Part shown: in pieces, positions 7,515 through 15,519 of the stretch
Numbering within the stretch: the stretch's first letter is position 1
How the letters are laid out: every line of letters starts with the position of its first letter
NCBI GenBank assembly: GCA_021812245.1
Contig: JAKAOK010000009.1
Location: forward strand, 1 to 56,189
Direction: 5' to 3'
Length of the DNA stretch: 56,189 bases
Origin: a bacterium
GTDB taxonomy: Bacteria > SZUA-79 > Acidulodesulfobacterales > Acidulodesulfobacteraceae
Program-made: the position numbers and the translations under genes
Notes under the pieces: model-generated
Databases searched by the model: none
Seen by the model: the letters and a program-made list of their open reading frames with translations, nothing else
What the model was told of the DNA's origin: nothing

Positions 7515-9683
7515 TTACGGAACGGTGCTTAAAAGCGCCGTCATAATCGTTTCGACCGAACTTGTTATTTTTGCCGCCGCCTGATACGAATTCTGGTAAT
7601 TGACGAGATTCGTCATCTGCTGGTTCATATTGACGCCAACGGAAGACGACAATTGATTCTGCAGGTTCGTCAAAACGGAAGTCGAATTTGTATAATTGGT
7701 ATTTGCGCTCTGCGACTGCGTCCCGATATTTGAAACTATATTTGAATAAAAATCGGAAATAGTAGAACTCGTTCCGTTAATATACACATTGTTATTTTGA
7801 AGCGCCCCGAGCGCAAGCGCGTTTTCGTTGTTGCCGCTAAGACCGGCGGAAGTCATATTTGGAGTGGTCGTCATAGGCGTCAAATAATTACTGTTAAGGT
7901 TTGAGCCGTTGCTGACGGATGAAGAATTGGACGGACTCAAAACGTTTGCCGTAAAGGAATCGTTTACCTGCGGCGTTCCGGTAAGGGTAACGTGAAAATT
8001 TTCTGCCTGTGTGCCATTGCTACCACTAAAAGCCTGATTACCAAAAAAAATAGAATATTCCGATTGACCGGACGAATTTGTCGTTATAGGTATATTACTT
8101 ATTGTTTGAGTTAAATTTGTCGTATTGTTTGTAATGGTAAAATCGCCAGTTCCTGTTATTACAGTTCCCGTATATTTTATAGTGTATTGCCCGCCTTCGT
8201 TGCTGTTTGCTCCAGTAACATCCGTCGGATTAATCACCGAGCCGGCGCTTATCGTAGCATTGCCGGTATTTGTGGGATTAACCGCTGTTGAAACGGCGGA
8301 TGCCGCCGCTACCTGAGAAGTCGTAAGATTAGGATTAACCGCCATAGTAAAAGCGGGATTAGTCGTATTCTGCTGAACGGTAAATGTATCGCCGTTTGCC
8401 GGATATACAGGAGACCCAGAAATTGCGGTGGTCAAAGTCGGAGTTATATTAACGGAAACTCCATCAAAGCCAATAGTATATACGCTCTGTCCATAATTAT
8501 TAATTGTCGAGGAAGTGGTAATACTAGAACTATTTAAAGTTTTTCCGGTAGAATTGTTAGTAACTGTAAAAGTACCAGATGAATTTGTATATTCTATTGT
8601 ATATTTATCCCCCGTCAAATCTGCGGGATTCGTTACCATGCCGGTCGAAATAGTCGCATCCTTAGTACTTGAACTTGCTGCCGTCGTCAAATTCGGTTTA
8701 AAAAAATAGTTTCCGGTAGAGCCGTCTAAACCGTAGCCATTGTATTGCAAAGAATTAACGTTGTCGGTAACCGCTGCCGCCAGCGAATTAATCTGGCTTA
8801 TATAAGACGGCGCCGCAGTCTGTTCGATATTTACGTATGCGCCGAGGCTGCCTCCGGTAACCTGACTCGTTATAGACTGGGCAGAGCCGTCCGGTCCCGT
8901 CCACATAACGTCTAAATTTGCCGCGTTAGAGGGGTCAACCTGCGTAGAAAGATTAAAAGACGAATCGCTCGATACTAAAGGCACGTTACCGACAGATATA
9001 TTTGTTTTTCCGTTATTATTAGTATAGTATGAAATATTGACAAGTTTGGAAAGGCTGTTTATGGCCTGCATCTGCTGGTCCTGCAGTTCGTTGGCGTTGC
9101 TTCCCGCATTAAGCGCGTAAGTAATTTGCTGGTTAAGACCGGCAATTTGGGACGTAAGGCTGTTAACCTGCGGAATAACCCCATTAATAGAAGTATTGGT
9201 AGAAGATACCGTATTCATTATTGTAGTATAAGCGTTATTTATGGACCCCGTAAGCGACTGGGCGTCGGACAATAAAGCCGTTCTCTGGGAAGTATTCGAT
9301 GGATTATTTGCCACGTTCTGAAAGTCGTTGAAAAACTGCGATATCTGCGAGCTGAAACCTGAGCCGCTCTGGTCGTTAAACAGGTTTTGAATCTGGTCTA
9401 AACCTTGATAAAGCGTGGTATAGTAGCTATTCTGCATAGTTTCGTTGTTGACCTCCGACTGCACAAAGTCATTCGTCGTCCTTTGTATCTGGTTTACGTT
9501 GACGCCCGTGCCGTATGTATAAGGAGCGCCCACGACCGCCGGAGCTTCGGTTTCTATCGGATTTTCGCTGTTATAGAAAGGGGTATTGACGTTGGCGACG
9601 TTCTGGGAAACGGTGTTCATTGCCGCCGTATTGGCGTTCATAGCCGAATCGGCGATATCTAATATATTATTTATAGTAAGCAT
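7515..9683 (-). CDS. flgK: Flagellar hook-associated protein FlgK (HAP1)
   Basis: FlgK caps the hook and joins it to the filament. The 722-residue protein has the rod/hook-type N-terminus (SAMNANTAAMNTVSQNVANVNT, about 13-34) and a C-terminal helix pair containing VNMNQQMTNLVNYQNSYQAAAKI. It is much longer than enteric FlgK (about 547). The extra length is a Ser/Thr/Asn-rich central region in which a domain of about 100 residues appears twice in tandem (about 336-433 and 469-577), both opening DATIS or NATIS and containing an NPxDxTG then YTIxYT pattern. The start abuts the flgN stop without a gap. Confidence 0.93.
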   Translation of the reverse strand: MLTINNILDIADSAMNANTAAMNTVSQNVANVNTPFYNSENPIETEAPAVVGAPYTYGTGVNVNQIQRTTNDFVQSEVNNETMQNSYYTTLYQGLDQIQNLFNDQSGSGFSSQISQFFNDFQNVANNPSNTSQRTALLSDAQSLTGSINNAYTTIMNTVSSTNTSINGVIPQVNSLTSQIAGLNQQITYALNAGSNANELQDQQMQAINSLSKLVNISYYTNNNGKTNISVGNVPLVSSDSSFNLSTQVDPSNAANLDVMWTGPDGSAQSITSQVTGGSLGAYVNIEQTAAPSYISQINSLAAAVTDNVNSLQYNGYGLDGSTGNYFFKPNLTTAASSSTKDATISTGMVTNPADLTGDKYTIEYTNSSGTFTVTNNSTGKTLNSSSITTSSTINNYGQSVYTIGFDGVSVNITPTLTTAISGSPVYPANGDTFTVQQNTTNPAFTMAVNPNLTTSQVAAASAVSTAVNPTNTGNATISAGSVINPTDVTGANSNEGGQYTIKYTGTVITGTGDFTITNNTTNLTQTISNIPITTNSSGQSEYSIFFGNQAFSGSNGTQAENFHVTLTGTPQVNDSFTANVLSPSNSSSVSNGSNLNSNYLTPMTTTPNMTSAGLSGNNENALALGALQNNNVYINGTSSTISDFYSNIVSNIGTQSQSANTNYTNSTSVLTNLQNQLSSSVGVNMNQQMTNLVNYQNSYQAAAKITSSVETIMTALLSTVP

Positions 9684-10151
9684 TTATACCCTTACCCCCG
9701 ACTTCATTAAAACGTTTTTTAAGGGAAAAAAATTTGAATTGTTTCCGCCCGCCCTATCGTAAATGGAGCTTTTGTTAAAAGAATCGGTAATAAACGAAAT
9801 CGTCAATTGATTATAATATATGTTTTTTTTGACTAAACTTGAAAATGCGCCGTTTAATTCAGCTATTTCCAATATTTCCGTTTTGAGCAGCTCTTTTATT
9901 TTTTCGCAATAATCATCAAGGGCGCCGTCTTTGCCTCCGTCCCCGCCATCAGCGGTTATTGCCCACAACTCCTTTACTTTTTCAGTTATTTCTTTTAAAA
10001 CTATTCTTTTATTATCGAATACGTCTATATTTTTTAAAGGATTAAAATTAGTCCTCAATATTAAATAAGACTCGTTAAGCTCTTTTTTTAACCTTCTGAC
10101 GATACTTAACAAGTCTTCAAGTTTTTTTTTGTTTGCGTCCGTATTTTCCAT
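9684..10151 (-). CDS. flgN: FlgN-like export chaperone for hook-associated proteins
   Basis: A 155-residue, almost wholly helical, charged protein. Its sequence is not distinctive, but size, predicted helicity and position between flgM and flgK (its stop directly adjoins the flgK start) match FlgN, the cytoplasmic chaperone that binds FlgK and FlgL before export. A central run of Gly/Asp (about 64-72) breaks the helices. The name rests mainly on synteny. Confidence 0.65.
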   Translation of the reverse strand: MENTDANKKKLEDLLSIVRRLKKELNESYLILRTNFNPLKNIDVFDNKRIVLKEITEKVKELWAITADGGDGGKDGALDDYCEKIKELLKTEILEIAELNGAFSSLVKKNIYYNQLTISFITDSFNKSSIYDRAGGNNSNFFPLKNVLMKSGVRV

Positions 10152-10179
10152 AATATACCTGTCGGCTTTTAAATTATTC

Positions 10180-10479
10180 CTACTCGCCGGTAATGTTTAA
10201 ACCGTTAATCAGCCCTTCGGCAATTTTTGAAACATCGGCGTAATTTCCCGATGCTATTTTTTGATTAATATCGTTAATCTTAGAAGGAGGAGCGGACTGG
10301 GCATTGTCTATAGCGCTTTTTAAACTGCCTATGAAACTTGCGCCTTCCGATATGCTCACCTTATCGGAACCTGCCGCCTGTCCGGATTCCGGACCGTTTA
10401 CCTCTTTTTTCCTGCCGTTATTGTTTTGCGGTATTTCGCCGATAACGGACGACGTAATTCCCGAAATTTCGATTGCCAT
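10180..10479 (-). CDS. flgM: Anti-sigma-28 factor FlgM
   Basis: FlgM holds FliA (sigma-28) inactive until the hook is finished and is then exported through it. The 99-residue protein has the expected plan: a disordered N-terminal half rich in Ser/Gly/Asn, a DKVSISEGA segment (about 39-47) and a C-terminal sigma-binding helix region containing KINDINQKIASGNYAD, close to the family pattern of an Ile-rich helix followed by sGxY. It opens the flgMNKL-csrA-fliW operon behind its own candidate sigma-28 promoter. Confidence 0.9.
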   Translation of the reverse strand: MAIEISGITSSVIGEIPQNNNGRKKEVNGPESGQAAGSDKVSISEGASFIGSLKSAIDNAQSAPPSKINDINQKIASGNYADVSKIAEGLINGLNITGE

Positions 10480-10509
10480 AATTTTTACCTTCTTTTAAAA
10501 TATAAGATA

Positions 10510-10531
10510 GCAGATAAAAAATTTTATCTGC
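10510..10531 (-). promoter_or_regulatory. Perfect hairpin in the flgM leader
   Basis: GCAGATAAAA and TTTTATCTGC form a perfect 10-bp stem with 2 bp at the centre. On the minus strand it begins only a few bases after the predicted transcription start from the flgM promoter, so the mRNA would begin with a hairpin. No U-tract follows, so it is not an ordinary terminator for flgI. Confidence 0.5.
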
Positions 10532-10541
10532 CGTTATATAG

Positions 10542-10569
10542 CAATCGACATTTTTAAACTATAACTTTA
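10542..10569 (-). promoter_or_regulatory. Candidate sigma-28 (FliA) promoter of flgM
   Basis: Read on the minus strand: TAAAGTTA (10569-10562), 12 bp, GTCGATTG (10549-10542). The -35 box matches TAAAGTTT in 7 of 8 positions; the -10 box matches GCCGATAA in 5 of 8, and spacing is 12 rather than 11. A sigma-28 promoter in front of flgM is the known arrangement in other bacteria, which raises confidence in an otherwise moderate match. Confidence 0.42.
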
Positions 10570-10585
10570 ATATCCCTCCATATCG

Positions 10586-11644
10586 TTAAATTATCTTTAT
10601 TTCCGCCGATAAAGCCCCTGCCGCCTTAATAGATTCAAGTATCGAAATTATACTGGAGGTCGAAGCTCCAACGGCATTTAACGCTTTTACGAGTTGAGCC
10701 ACCGTCAGTCCGTTTTTCAAATAAAATGCGTTGGGAACTCTTTTCTTGTTAATCTTAAGCATTATGTTTCTGTTGGATATAGCGACCGGATTTATTTTTA
10801 TATTTCCGCCCATTACTACCGTCCCCGAACGCTCGTTAATGACTATAATCGCTTTTGAATGGGTTTTAACGTCTATAGCGTCTATGACCGATATAAACTG
10901 GGCGACGTTCCCCTTGTAAGAAGCCGGAACGGCGACGGATACGCTTGTAGAATTGAGGGGTTTTGCGGTTCCTTTGGCTATTTTTGCGTTTATAGCCTCG
11001 GCAATCCTCGACGAGTCGGTAAAACTGGGATTTTTAAGAATCAGACGGACTGCGCTAAACGTATTTAAGCCTATAGAAACGCCTTTTTCTACGACTCCTC
11101 CGTTATCCACGATGCCGGATGTCTGAAAATTTTGCGCTACCGGAATATACCCGGGGAGAGGCATAACGTTTTCGGATGCGACGCTGCCGCCGGTAGATAC
11201 GCTGCCCTGACCGAGCGCGTAAACAATTCCGTCAGGTCCTTTCAGGGGAGTCATTAATAAAACTCCGCCCTGCAAACTTTCCGCGTTTCCGATAGAGCTG
11301 ACGGTAACGTTTATCCTTTCGCCGGGAACGGCAAAAGGAGGAAGTTCGGCCGTGACCATAACGGCGGCGGTATCCCTGATTTCGTATAAAGAAGCCTCGT
11401 TGGTGTTAATCCCTAATTTTGACAGCATCGTAACTATGCTCTGCTGCGTAACGTTAACCCCCCACTGGTCGCCCGTACCGTCAAGACCGGTAACGAGACC
11501 GTAGCCGACTATCGGGTTGCTCATCGCCCCGTAAATAGAAGTGATATCCCCTATGGTAGCGGCGGCGGAAAAATCTGCCGCAACAGCCGTCATAAACAAA
11601 CCGAACAGAAATATTAACGCCGGTAAAATTATTTTTTTCTTCAT
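10586..11644 (-). CDS. flgI: Flagellar P-ring protein FlgI
   Basis: FlgI forms the peptidoglycan-level ring around the flagellar rod. The mature protein begins after a Sec signal peptide (about 1-23, ending AVA-A) with the family opening ATIGDITSIYGAMSNPIVGYGLVTGLDGTGDQ and ends with a conserved GLTVAQLVKALNAVGAS segment. An ATG four codons upstream (11656) is possible, but only the start at 11644 has a good ribosome binding site (GAGGA, 5 bp away), so I chose it (352 residues). It is the last gene of flgFGAHI. No flgJ muramidase gene follows. Confidence 0.93.
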   Translation of the reverse strand: MKKKIILPALIFLFGLFMTAVAADFSAAATIGDITSIYGAMSNPIVGYGLVTGLDGTGDQWGVNVTQQSIVTMLSKLGINTNEASLYEIRDTAAVMVTAELPPFAVPGERINVTVSSIGNAESLQGGVLLMTPLKGPDGIVYALGQGSVSTGGSVASENVMPLPGYIPVAQNFQTSGIVDNGGVVEKGVSIGLNTFSAVRLILKNPSFTDSSRIAEAINAKIAKGTAKPLNSTSVSVAVPASYKGNVAQFISVIDAIDVKTHSKAIIVINERSGTVVMGGNIKINPVAISNRNIMLKINKKRVPNAFYLKNGLTVAQLVKALNAVGASTSSIISILESIKAAGALSAEIKII

Positions 11645-11658
11645 TATTTTCCTCATAC

Positions 11659-12363
11659 TTAGAACGGCCAGATATCCTGCATAATTTTATACAGCCAGTT
11701 CGGGCTTTGCGAACTGTTGACGTAACCTCTGCCGTTTATCCATATTCTTTCGTCCGATATTTGGCTCGACAGAATAGTATTCCCCGGAGATATGTCGATT
11801 GGTCTGGCTATCCCTTTAATCAATAAATATCTGGTTTCCCCGTTAACCGAAATTTCCCTTTCTCCCTTAAGTTCGACGTTGCCGTTGGGATAAACTTTGA
11901 CTACCTGAGCCTGAATGACCGAAGAAATCTGGCCGCTTTCGGCCACCCCGCCCCCGCCGTTAAAAGTTTCGACGTTCGACCCGTTATAACCGGTAGGTTT
12001 TGCCGAAGAAAGAGAACCGAAAGCAATACTGCCCAAACCGGACGAATTGTGCGAAAGCGCCGTCGCCGACGAATCGTTGACCTGAGTCTGGTCGTTCACT
12101 ATAATCGTAACCGTATCATTCAGCTTAAAAGCGACATTATCGGTATAAAGGTTTGTTCCTGTTCCGGTGCCCGTCCATAACGAGCCGAGCGGCGGCTTAC
12201 CCTGCGTTCCTCCGTTCTTTGCCGTGGGCTTAACATACGTCGGAGGAATCATAGATTTAGGCGGTTGAACGCCGCATCCCGTTAAGATAAGCGGCAATAA
12301 TAACGCCGAAGCTAAAATATATTTTAATTTCATATTATCTGTTTTACATTTTTTATATTTCAT
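11659..12363 (-). CDS. flgH: Flagellar L-ring lipoprotein FlgH
   Basis: FlgH forms the outer-membrane ring of the basal body and shows that the cell is diderm. A lipoprotein signal ends in the lipobox LTGC (Cys30 counted from the first ATG). The C-terminal part contains the FlgH motifs GSLWTG, LNDTVTIIVNDQTQ, LKGEREISVNGETRYL and ISPGNTILSSQISDERIWINGRGYV. The signal peptide proper begins at a second ATG (12333); the first ATG adds ten polar residues. Its start lies 11 bp after flgA. Confidence 0.93.
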   Translation of the reverse strand: MKYKKCKTDNMKLKYILASALLLPLILTGCGVQPPKSMIPPTYVKPTAKNGGTQGKPPLGSLWTGTGTGTNLYTDNVAFKLNDTVTIIVNDQTQVNDSSATALSHNSSGLGSIAFGSLSSAKPTGYNGSNVETFNGGGGVAESGQISSVIQAQVVKVYPNGNVELKGEREISVNGETRYLLIKGIARPIDISPGNTILSSQISDERIWINGRGYVNSSQSPNWLYKIMQDIWPF

Positions 12364-12374
12364 ATATATAACTT

Positions 12375-13103
12375 TTACCTGACCGCAACTACTTTATCTG
12401 ATTTTACGATACAGGCAAGAACCGCCCCCGATTCGATATTTTTAACCCTGATTATAGAATTTAAAGCGCCTGCCTGAAGCGCCATTCCTTTTGTTTTTAA
12501 AATTAATCCGGAGCTTTTATAAACAATATTTACGGCATCGCCGAAATTTATTATTCTTTTTCTCTCCGTATTTGCTTTAGTTAAAGCCGAACCGGCCGCA
12601 ATGAAAAATTTAGCCTCCCTTCCCGCCGTTTTTTTACCGCTTAAATAATACCCGTCATTAAAACCCGGAATGTTTTTGTACGATATCTTAACATCATCCG
12701 GCTTTATAATTTGAAATTTGCCTATCGTTTCCGAAGCGACGGCAACAGGAGCGTAAATTTCCGTTTTAAACGTAATATCGTCAATCCCCTTAAGCGCTCC
12801 GCTGTTCTTATCCGCTATTTTTATTACCGCCGTATGATAACCGGAATATTTTAGGTTATTAATTTCAACTTTAACGGAGTAGGTTTTTAATTCGCCGACC
12901 GAAATTTTAAACGGAATATTATAAGCAAAATTCGAGAAATGAAAATATTTTTTAAATTTTAAAGGAATTTTGCTTATATACGATTTTATAACCATACGCT
13001 TTAAATTTGGTTTTTTTACGGCACGGGCATACCCCGAATCTGAAAGAGCCGGAAACAAAAGCAATGCCGAAAATATAAAAGTGAATATTATTTTTTTAAA
13101 CAT
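12375..13103 (-). CDS. flgA: P-ring assembly chaperone FlgA
   Basis: FlgA is a periplasmic chaperone for FlgI. The 242-residue protein has a signal peptide (about 1-27) and a C-terminal SAF-type domain: VASETIGKFQIIKPDDVKI, then GREAKFFIAAGSALTKAN, INFGDAVNIVYKSSGLILKTKGMALQAGALNSIIRVKN. These are family hallmarks. The N-terminal 80 residues are variable. It lies between flgG and flgH in the usual order. Confidence 0.9.
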   Translation of the reverse strand: MFKKIIFTFIFSALLLFPALSDSGYARAVKKPNLKRMVIKSYISKIPLKFKKYFHFSNFAYNIPFKISVGELKTYSVKVEINNLKYSGYHTAVIKIADKNSGALKGIDDITFKTEIYAPVAVASETIGKFQIIKPDDVKISYKNIPGFNDGYYLSGKKTAGREAKFFIAAGSALTKANTERKRIINFGDAVNIVYKSSGLILKTKGMALQAGALNSIIRVKNIESGAVLACIVKSDKVVAVR

Positions 13104-13138
13104 AATCTACCGATTTAATCATATCATTTAATCATATA

Positions 13139-13924
13139 TTACGGTATCAAGCCGCTCATGGTCTGGAGCATCTGGTTTGCGGCGGTAATCGCTTTAGAGT
13201 CTATAGTATATGCATTTTGAGCGGTTATCATGGATACCATCTGCCCTACCAGATTTACGTTCGACATTTCGAGAAACCCCTGCTGGATAGTGCCGAGTCC
13301 GTTTTCGTTAGGCGTGCCTATCTGCGGAACGCCGGAGGCCGAAGTCTGCAGATAAAGATTATTGCCGATACTGTTTAATCCGGCCGGATTTATGAAATTA
13401 ACAAGCGTTATATTTCCGACCTGAGCCGGATTAGTCTGTCCGGAAATAGCCGCCGATACGGTTCCGTTTTCGGAAATCGTAACGGAAGCGGCGTTAGGCG
13501 GTATCGTAATAGGCGGGACAAGCTGATTGCCGTTTGCATCTACAAGCTGTCCTTGGGAATTAGTCTGAAAAGTCCCGTCTCTGGTATATGCGGTTTCTCC
13601 GTCGGGCATCTGTATCTGGAAAAAACCCTGTCCGGAAATTGCGATATCTAAAGGGTTTGACGTCTGTTGAAGATCGCCCTGCGTAAATTCTTTTTCTATG
13701 GAAGATACCTTTGCGCCAAGACCGATTTGAATACCCGTAGGAGACTGAACGTATTGCGAAGAATATGCTCCCGGAGATTTTACCGTTTGATAAAACAGGT
13801 CCTCGAAATTGACCCTCGATTGTTTATATCCCGTAGTATTAGTATTTGCAAGATTGTTTGCGATATTGTCTATTTCTATCTGCTGTCCTTCCATGCCGGT
13901 TGCGGCAGTCCACAAAGCTCTCAT
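13139..13924 (-). CDS. flgG: Flagellar distal-rod protein FlgG
   Basis: FlgG forms the distal rod. The 261-residue protein has the conserved N-terminus MRALWTAATGMEGQQIEIDN followed by an NNLANTNTTGYK motif, the central DIAISGQGFFQIQMPDGETAYTRDG segment, and a C-terminal helix reading MSNVNLVGQMVSMITAQNAY. Length matches enteric FlgG (260). Second gene of the flgF operon, 45 bp after flgF. Confidence 0.96.
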   Translation of the reverse strand: MRALWTAATGMEGQQIEIDNIANNLANTNTTGYKQSRVNFEDLFYQTVKSPGAYSSQYVQSPTGIQIGLGAKVSSIEKEFTQGDLQQTSNPLDIAISGQGFFQIQMPDGETAYTRDGTFQTNSQGQLVDANGNQLVPPITIPPNAASVTISENGTVSAAISGQTNPAQVGNITLVNFINPAGLNSIGNNLYLQTSASGVPQIGTPNENGLGTIQQGFLEMSNVNLVGQMVSMITAQNAYTIDSKAITAANQMLQTMSGLIP

Positions 13925-13969
13925 CTTTTAAAATTTTCCTCCGTTGTTATAATTTTTTATCTTATGAAG

Positions 13970-14746
13970 TTAAACCGCCGCGCCTATAGTGTTAATGGCC
14001 GTATTATTAACTTGGGAATAAGATTTTAAAACCTGTATCATATTATTGTAAGTCTCTGAAACATCAATCATCTGAACCATTCCTTTTATCTCGTTGACGT
14101 TGGATTCTTCGACATATCCCTGAAGCATATCTTGGTTTTGATTCTGCACAGGCAACCCAGAGCCTTTTGTCGCCGAAAACAGCGTGTCGCCGTATTTAGA
14201 TAAATATTGAGGATTTTTAAAATTTACGGTCAGTATCCGCCCCGAATATAATTCGTTATTCGTCTGAGGGTCGGTAAGGTTTATTATGCCGGAATCGGTA
14301 ATGGTTATGTTTGAACCTCTCTCATTTAAAAAAATAGGTTTTTTCTCGGTATTAATAACAGGAAAACCCTCCTGGTTTACGAGTTCTCCGGCCTGATTTA
14401 GAGAAAACGCCCCGTTTCTCGTATATTTAAATCCGTCCGGGGTTTGAACGACAAAATATCCGCTGCCGCTGATTGCAAGGTCAAGCCTGTTTCCCGTCTT
14501 TTTTAAAGACCCCTGCGACATATTGATATAAGTATTTAAGGTTATCGGATATGCCTTATCGGCTAACGGCTTATCGGCACCGGAGTTTAAGGCGGAAACG
14601 GCTTTCGGAGATAAAAATTCCGCGAAATCGACGTTACTGCTCTTATATCCGACCGTATTAACGTTGGATATATTGTTGGTAATCATAGCCAATTTTCTCT
14701 CTTCGGATAATATCCCGCTAAGAGCTATATAAGAACCGCCGTTCAT
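13970..14746 (-). CDS. flgF: Flagellar proximal-rod protein FlgF
   Basis: FlgF is a rod subunit closely related to FlgG. The 258-residue protein has SGILSEERKLAMITNNISNVNTVGYK near the start, LDLAISGSGYFVVQTPDGFKYTRNG in the centre, and a C-terminal EESNVNEIKGMVQMIDVSETYNNM helix. It is the first gene of flgFGAHI and has a strong sigma-54 promoter about 40 bp upstream. Confidence 0.94.
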   Translation of the reverse strand: MNGGSYIALSGILSEERKLAMITNNISNVNTVGYKSSNVDFAEFLSPKAVSALNSGADKPLADKAYPITLNTYINMSQGSLKKTGNRLDLAISGSGYFVVQTPDGFKYTRNGAFSLNQAGELVNQEGFPVINTEKKPIFLNERGSNITITDSGIINLTDPQTNNELYSGRILTVNFKNPQYLSKYGDTLFSATKGSGLPVQNQNQDMLQGYVEESNVNEIKGMVQMIDVSETYNNMIQVLKSYSQVNNTAINTIGAAV

Positions 14747-14785
14747 TAACCCGCCTTTTTAAATATTTTTTGTTAAGATAAATTA

Positions 14786-14801
14786 TGCAATAAATATGCC
14801 A
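14786..14801 (-). promoter_or_regulatory. Sigma-54 promoter of flgF operon
   Basis: Minus strand TGGCATATTTATTGCA. The invariant GG and GC are separated by exactly 10 bp, and both the TGGCA and TTGCA boxes are complete. Transcription would start near 14775, giving a leader of about 30 bases. The same pattern is found before flgB, flgD and fliL. Confidence 0.85.
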
Positions 14802-14916
14802 TTAAAATAAAACCGTAATATGCAGGCAGGAGTAAGATAATAAATAAATCAGATACCTTTATATAGAGAAAAAATTTCCGCAATTATTTAACGCAGGGAA
14901 AAATATGCAGGGAATG

Positions 14917-15103
14917 ATCCCAAATCCCGATTTAGAAATTTATTTTCTGGATGAGCTTCGCTGTACTTCGTTTCCTGCCTACGCGGGAATGACAATATGG
15001 GGATTTAAGATTTCACCCAACGGGTGTCATTCCCGCGAAAGCGGGAATCCAGTGTTATTTAGTATTAGAACTTATAAATATTTTCTAAATCGGGATTTGG
15101 GAT
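14917..15103. repeat. MITE-like element with nested inverted repeats (copy A1)
   Basis: This fills most of the 430-bp gap between flgF and the DsrE-like gene. Outer arms of 22 bp (14917-14938 and 15082-15103, ATCCCAAATCCCGATTTAGA type) are perfect inverted repeats. Inside lies a second pair, with a CTGGAT end and GCGGGAATGAC at 14947-14993 and GTCATTCCCGCGAAAGCGGG plus AATCCAG at 15026-15052. The inner unit contains ATTCCC-N8-GGGAAT, the form of neisserial dRS3 repeats. There is no transposase gene. Related copies are at 23572-23766 and 48606-48754. Confidence 0.8.
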
Positions 15104-15176
15104 GATAAATACTATTGATATTAAACAGGAAATTAATATACAATATCTAACGACTATAACAATCTAAAAAAATACT

Positions 15177-15497
15177 ATGGATAGAAAACTTTCTTTTATT
15201 ATTACGACCGATAAATATCTGAACCATATTTCCGGTTTAATCGAAGCGGCGGCAAAAAAAAATTGCGCTATATCGGTTTTTATCATGGATAAGGGAGTTT
15301 TTTTTACGGAAAATGAAGAATTTATTTTGCTTATTAAAAGATATAAACATAATATCGATATGGTTTCCGTTTGCGAACATTCCTGCAGCGTTAATAAACT
15401 AATATCGCGCATAGACGATTTTAACTATGCCTCGCAGTTCGAAAACGCAAAAATGATAAGCGGGCTTGAAGAAAAAGACAGGGTGTTATTATTTTAA
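15177..15497 (+). CDS. Small DsrE/TusD-like protein
   Basis: A 106-residue protein with the alpha/beta pattern of the DsrE family: a first strand KLSFIITTDKY, a helix HISGLIEAAAKKN, a second strand AISVFIMDKGVFF, a cysteine region SVCEHSC (two Cys spaced CxxxC, about 65-71) and a last strand DRVLLF. DsrE-like proteins carry sulfur on cysteine in sulfur-relay or sulfur-oxidation systems, or act as small redox partners. Its place in a flagellar cluster, 22 bp before a PilZ gene, is unusual. The family call is moderately sure; the activity is unknown. Confidence 0.6.
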   Translation: MDRKLSFIITTDKYLNHISGLIEAAAKKNCAISVFIMDKGVFFTENEEFILLIKRYKHNIDMVSVCEHSCSVNKLISRIDDFNYASQFENAKMISGLEEKDRVLLF

Positions 15498-15519
15498 ATA
15501 GACAGGGGTGAGGGGGTTT

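Noticed and set aside
14905-15105. 66-codon reading frame in the flgF upstream gap
   Set aside because: It consists almost wholly of the MITE-like inverted repeats (14917-15103), so the frame is a by-product of repeat sequence.
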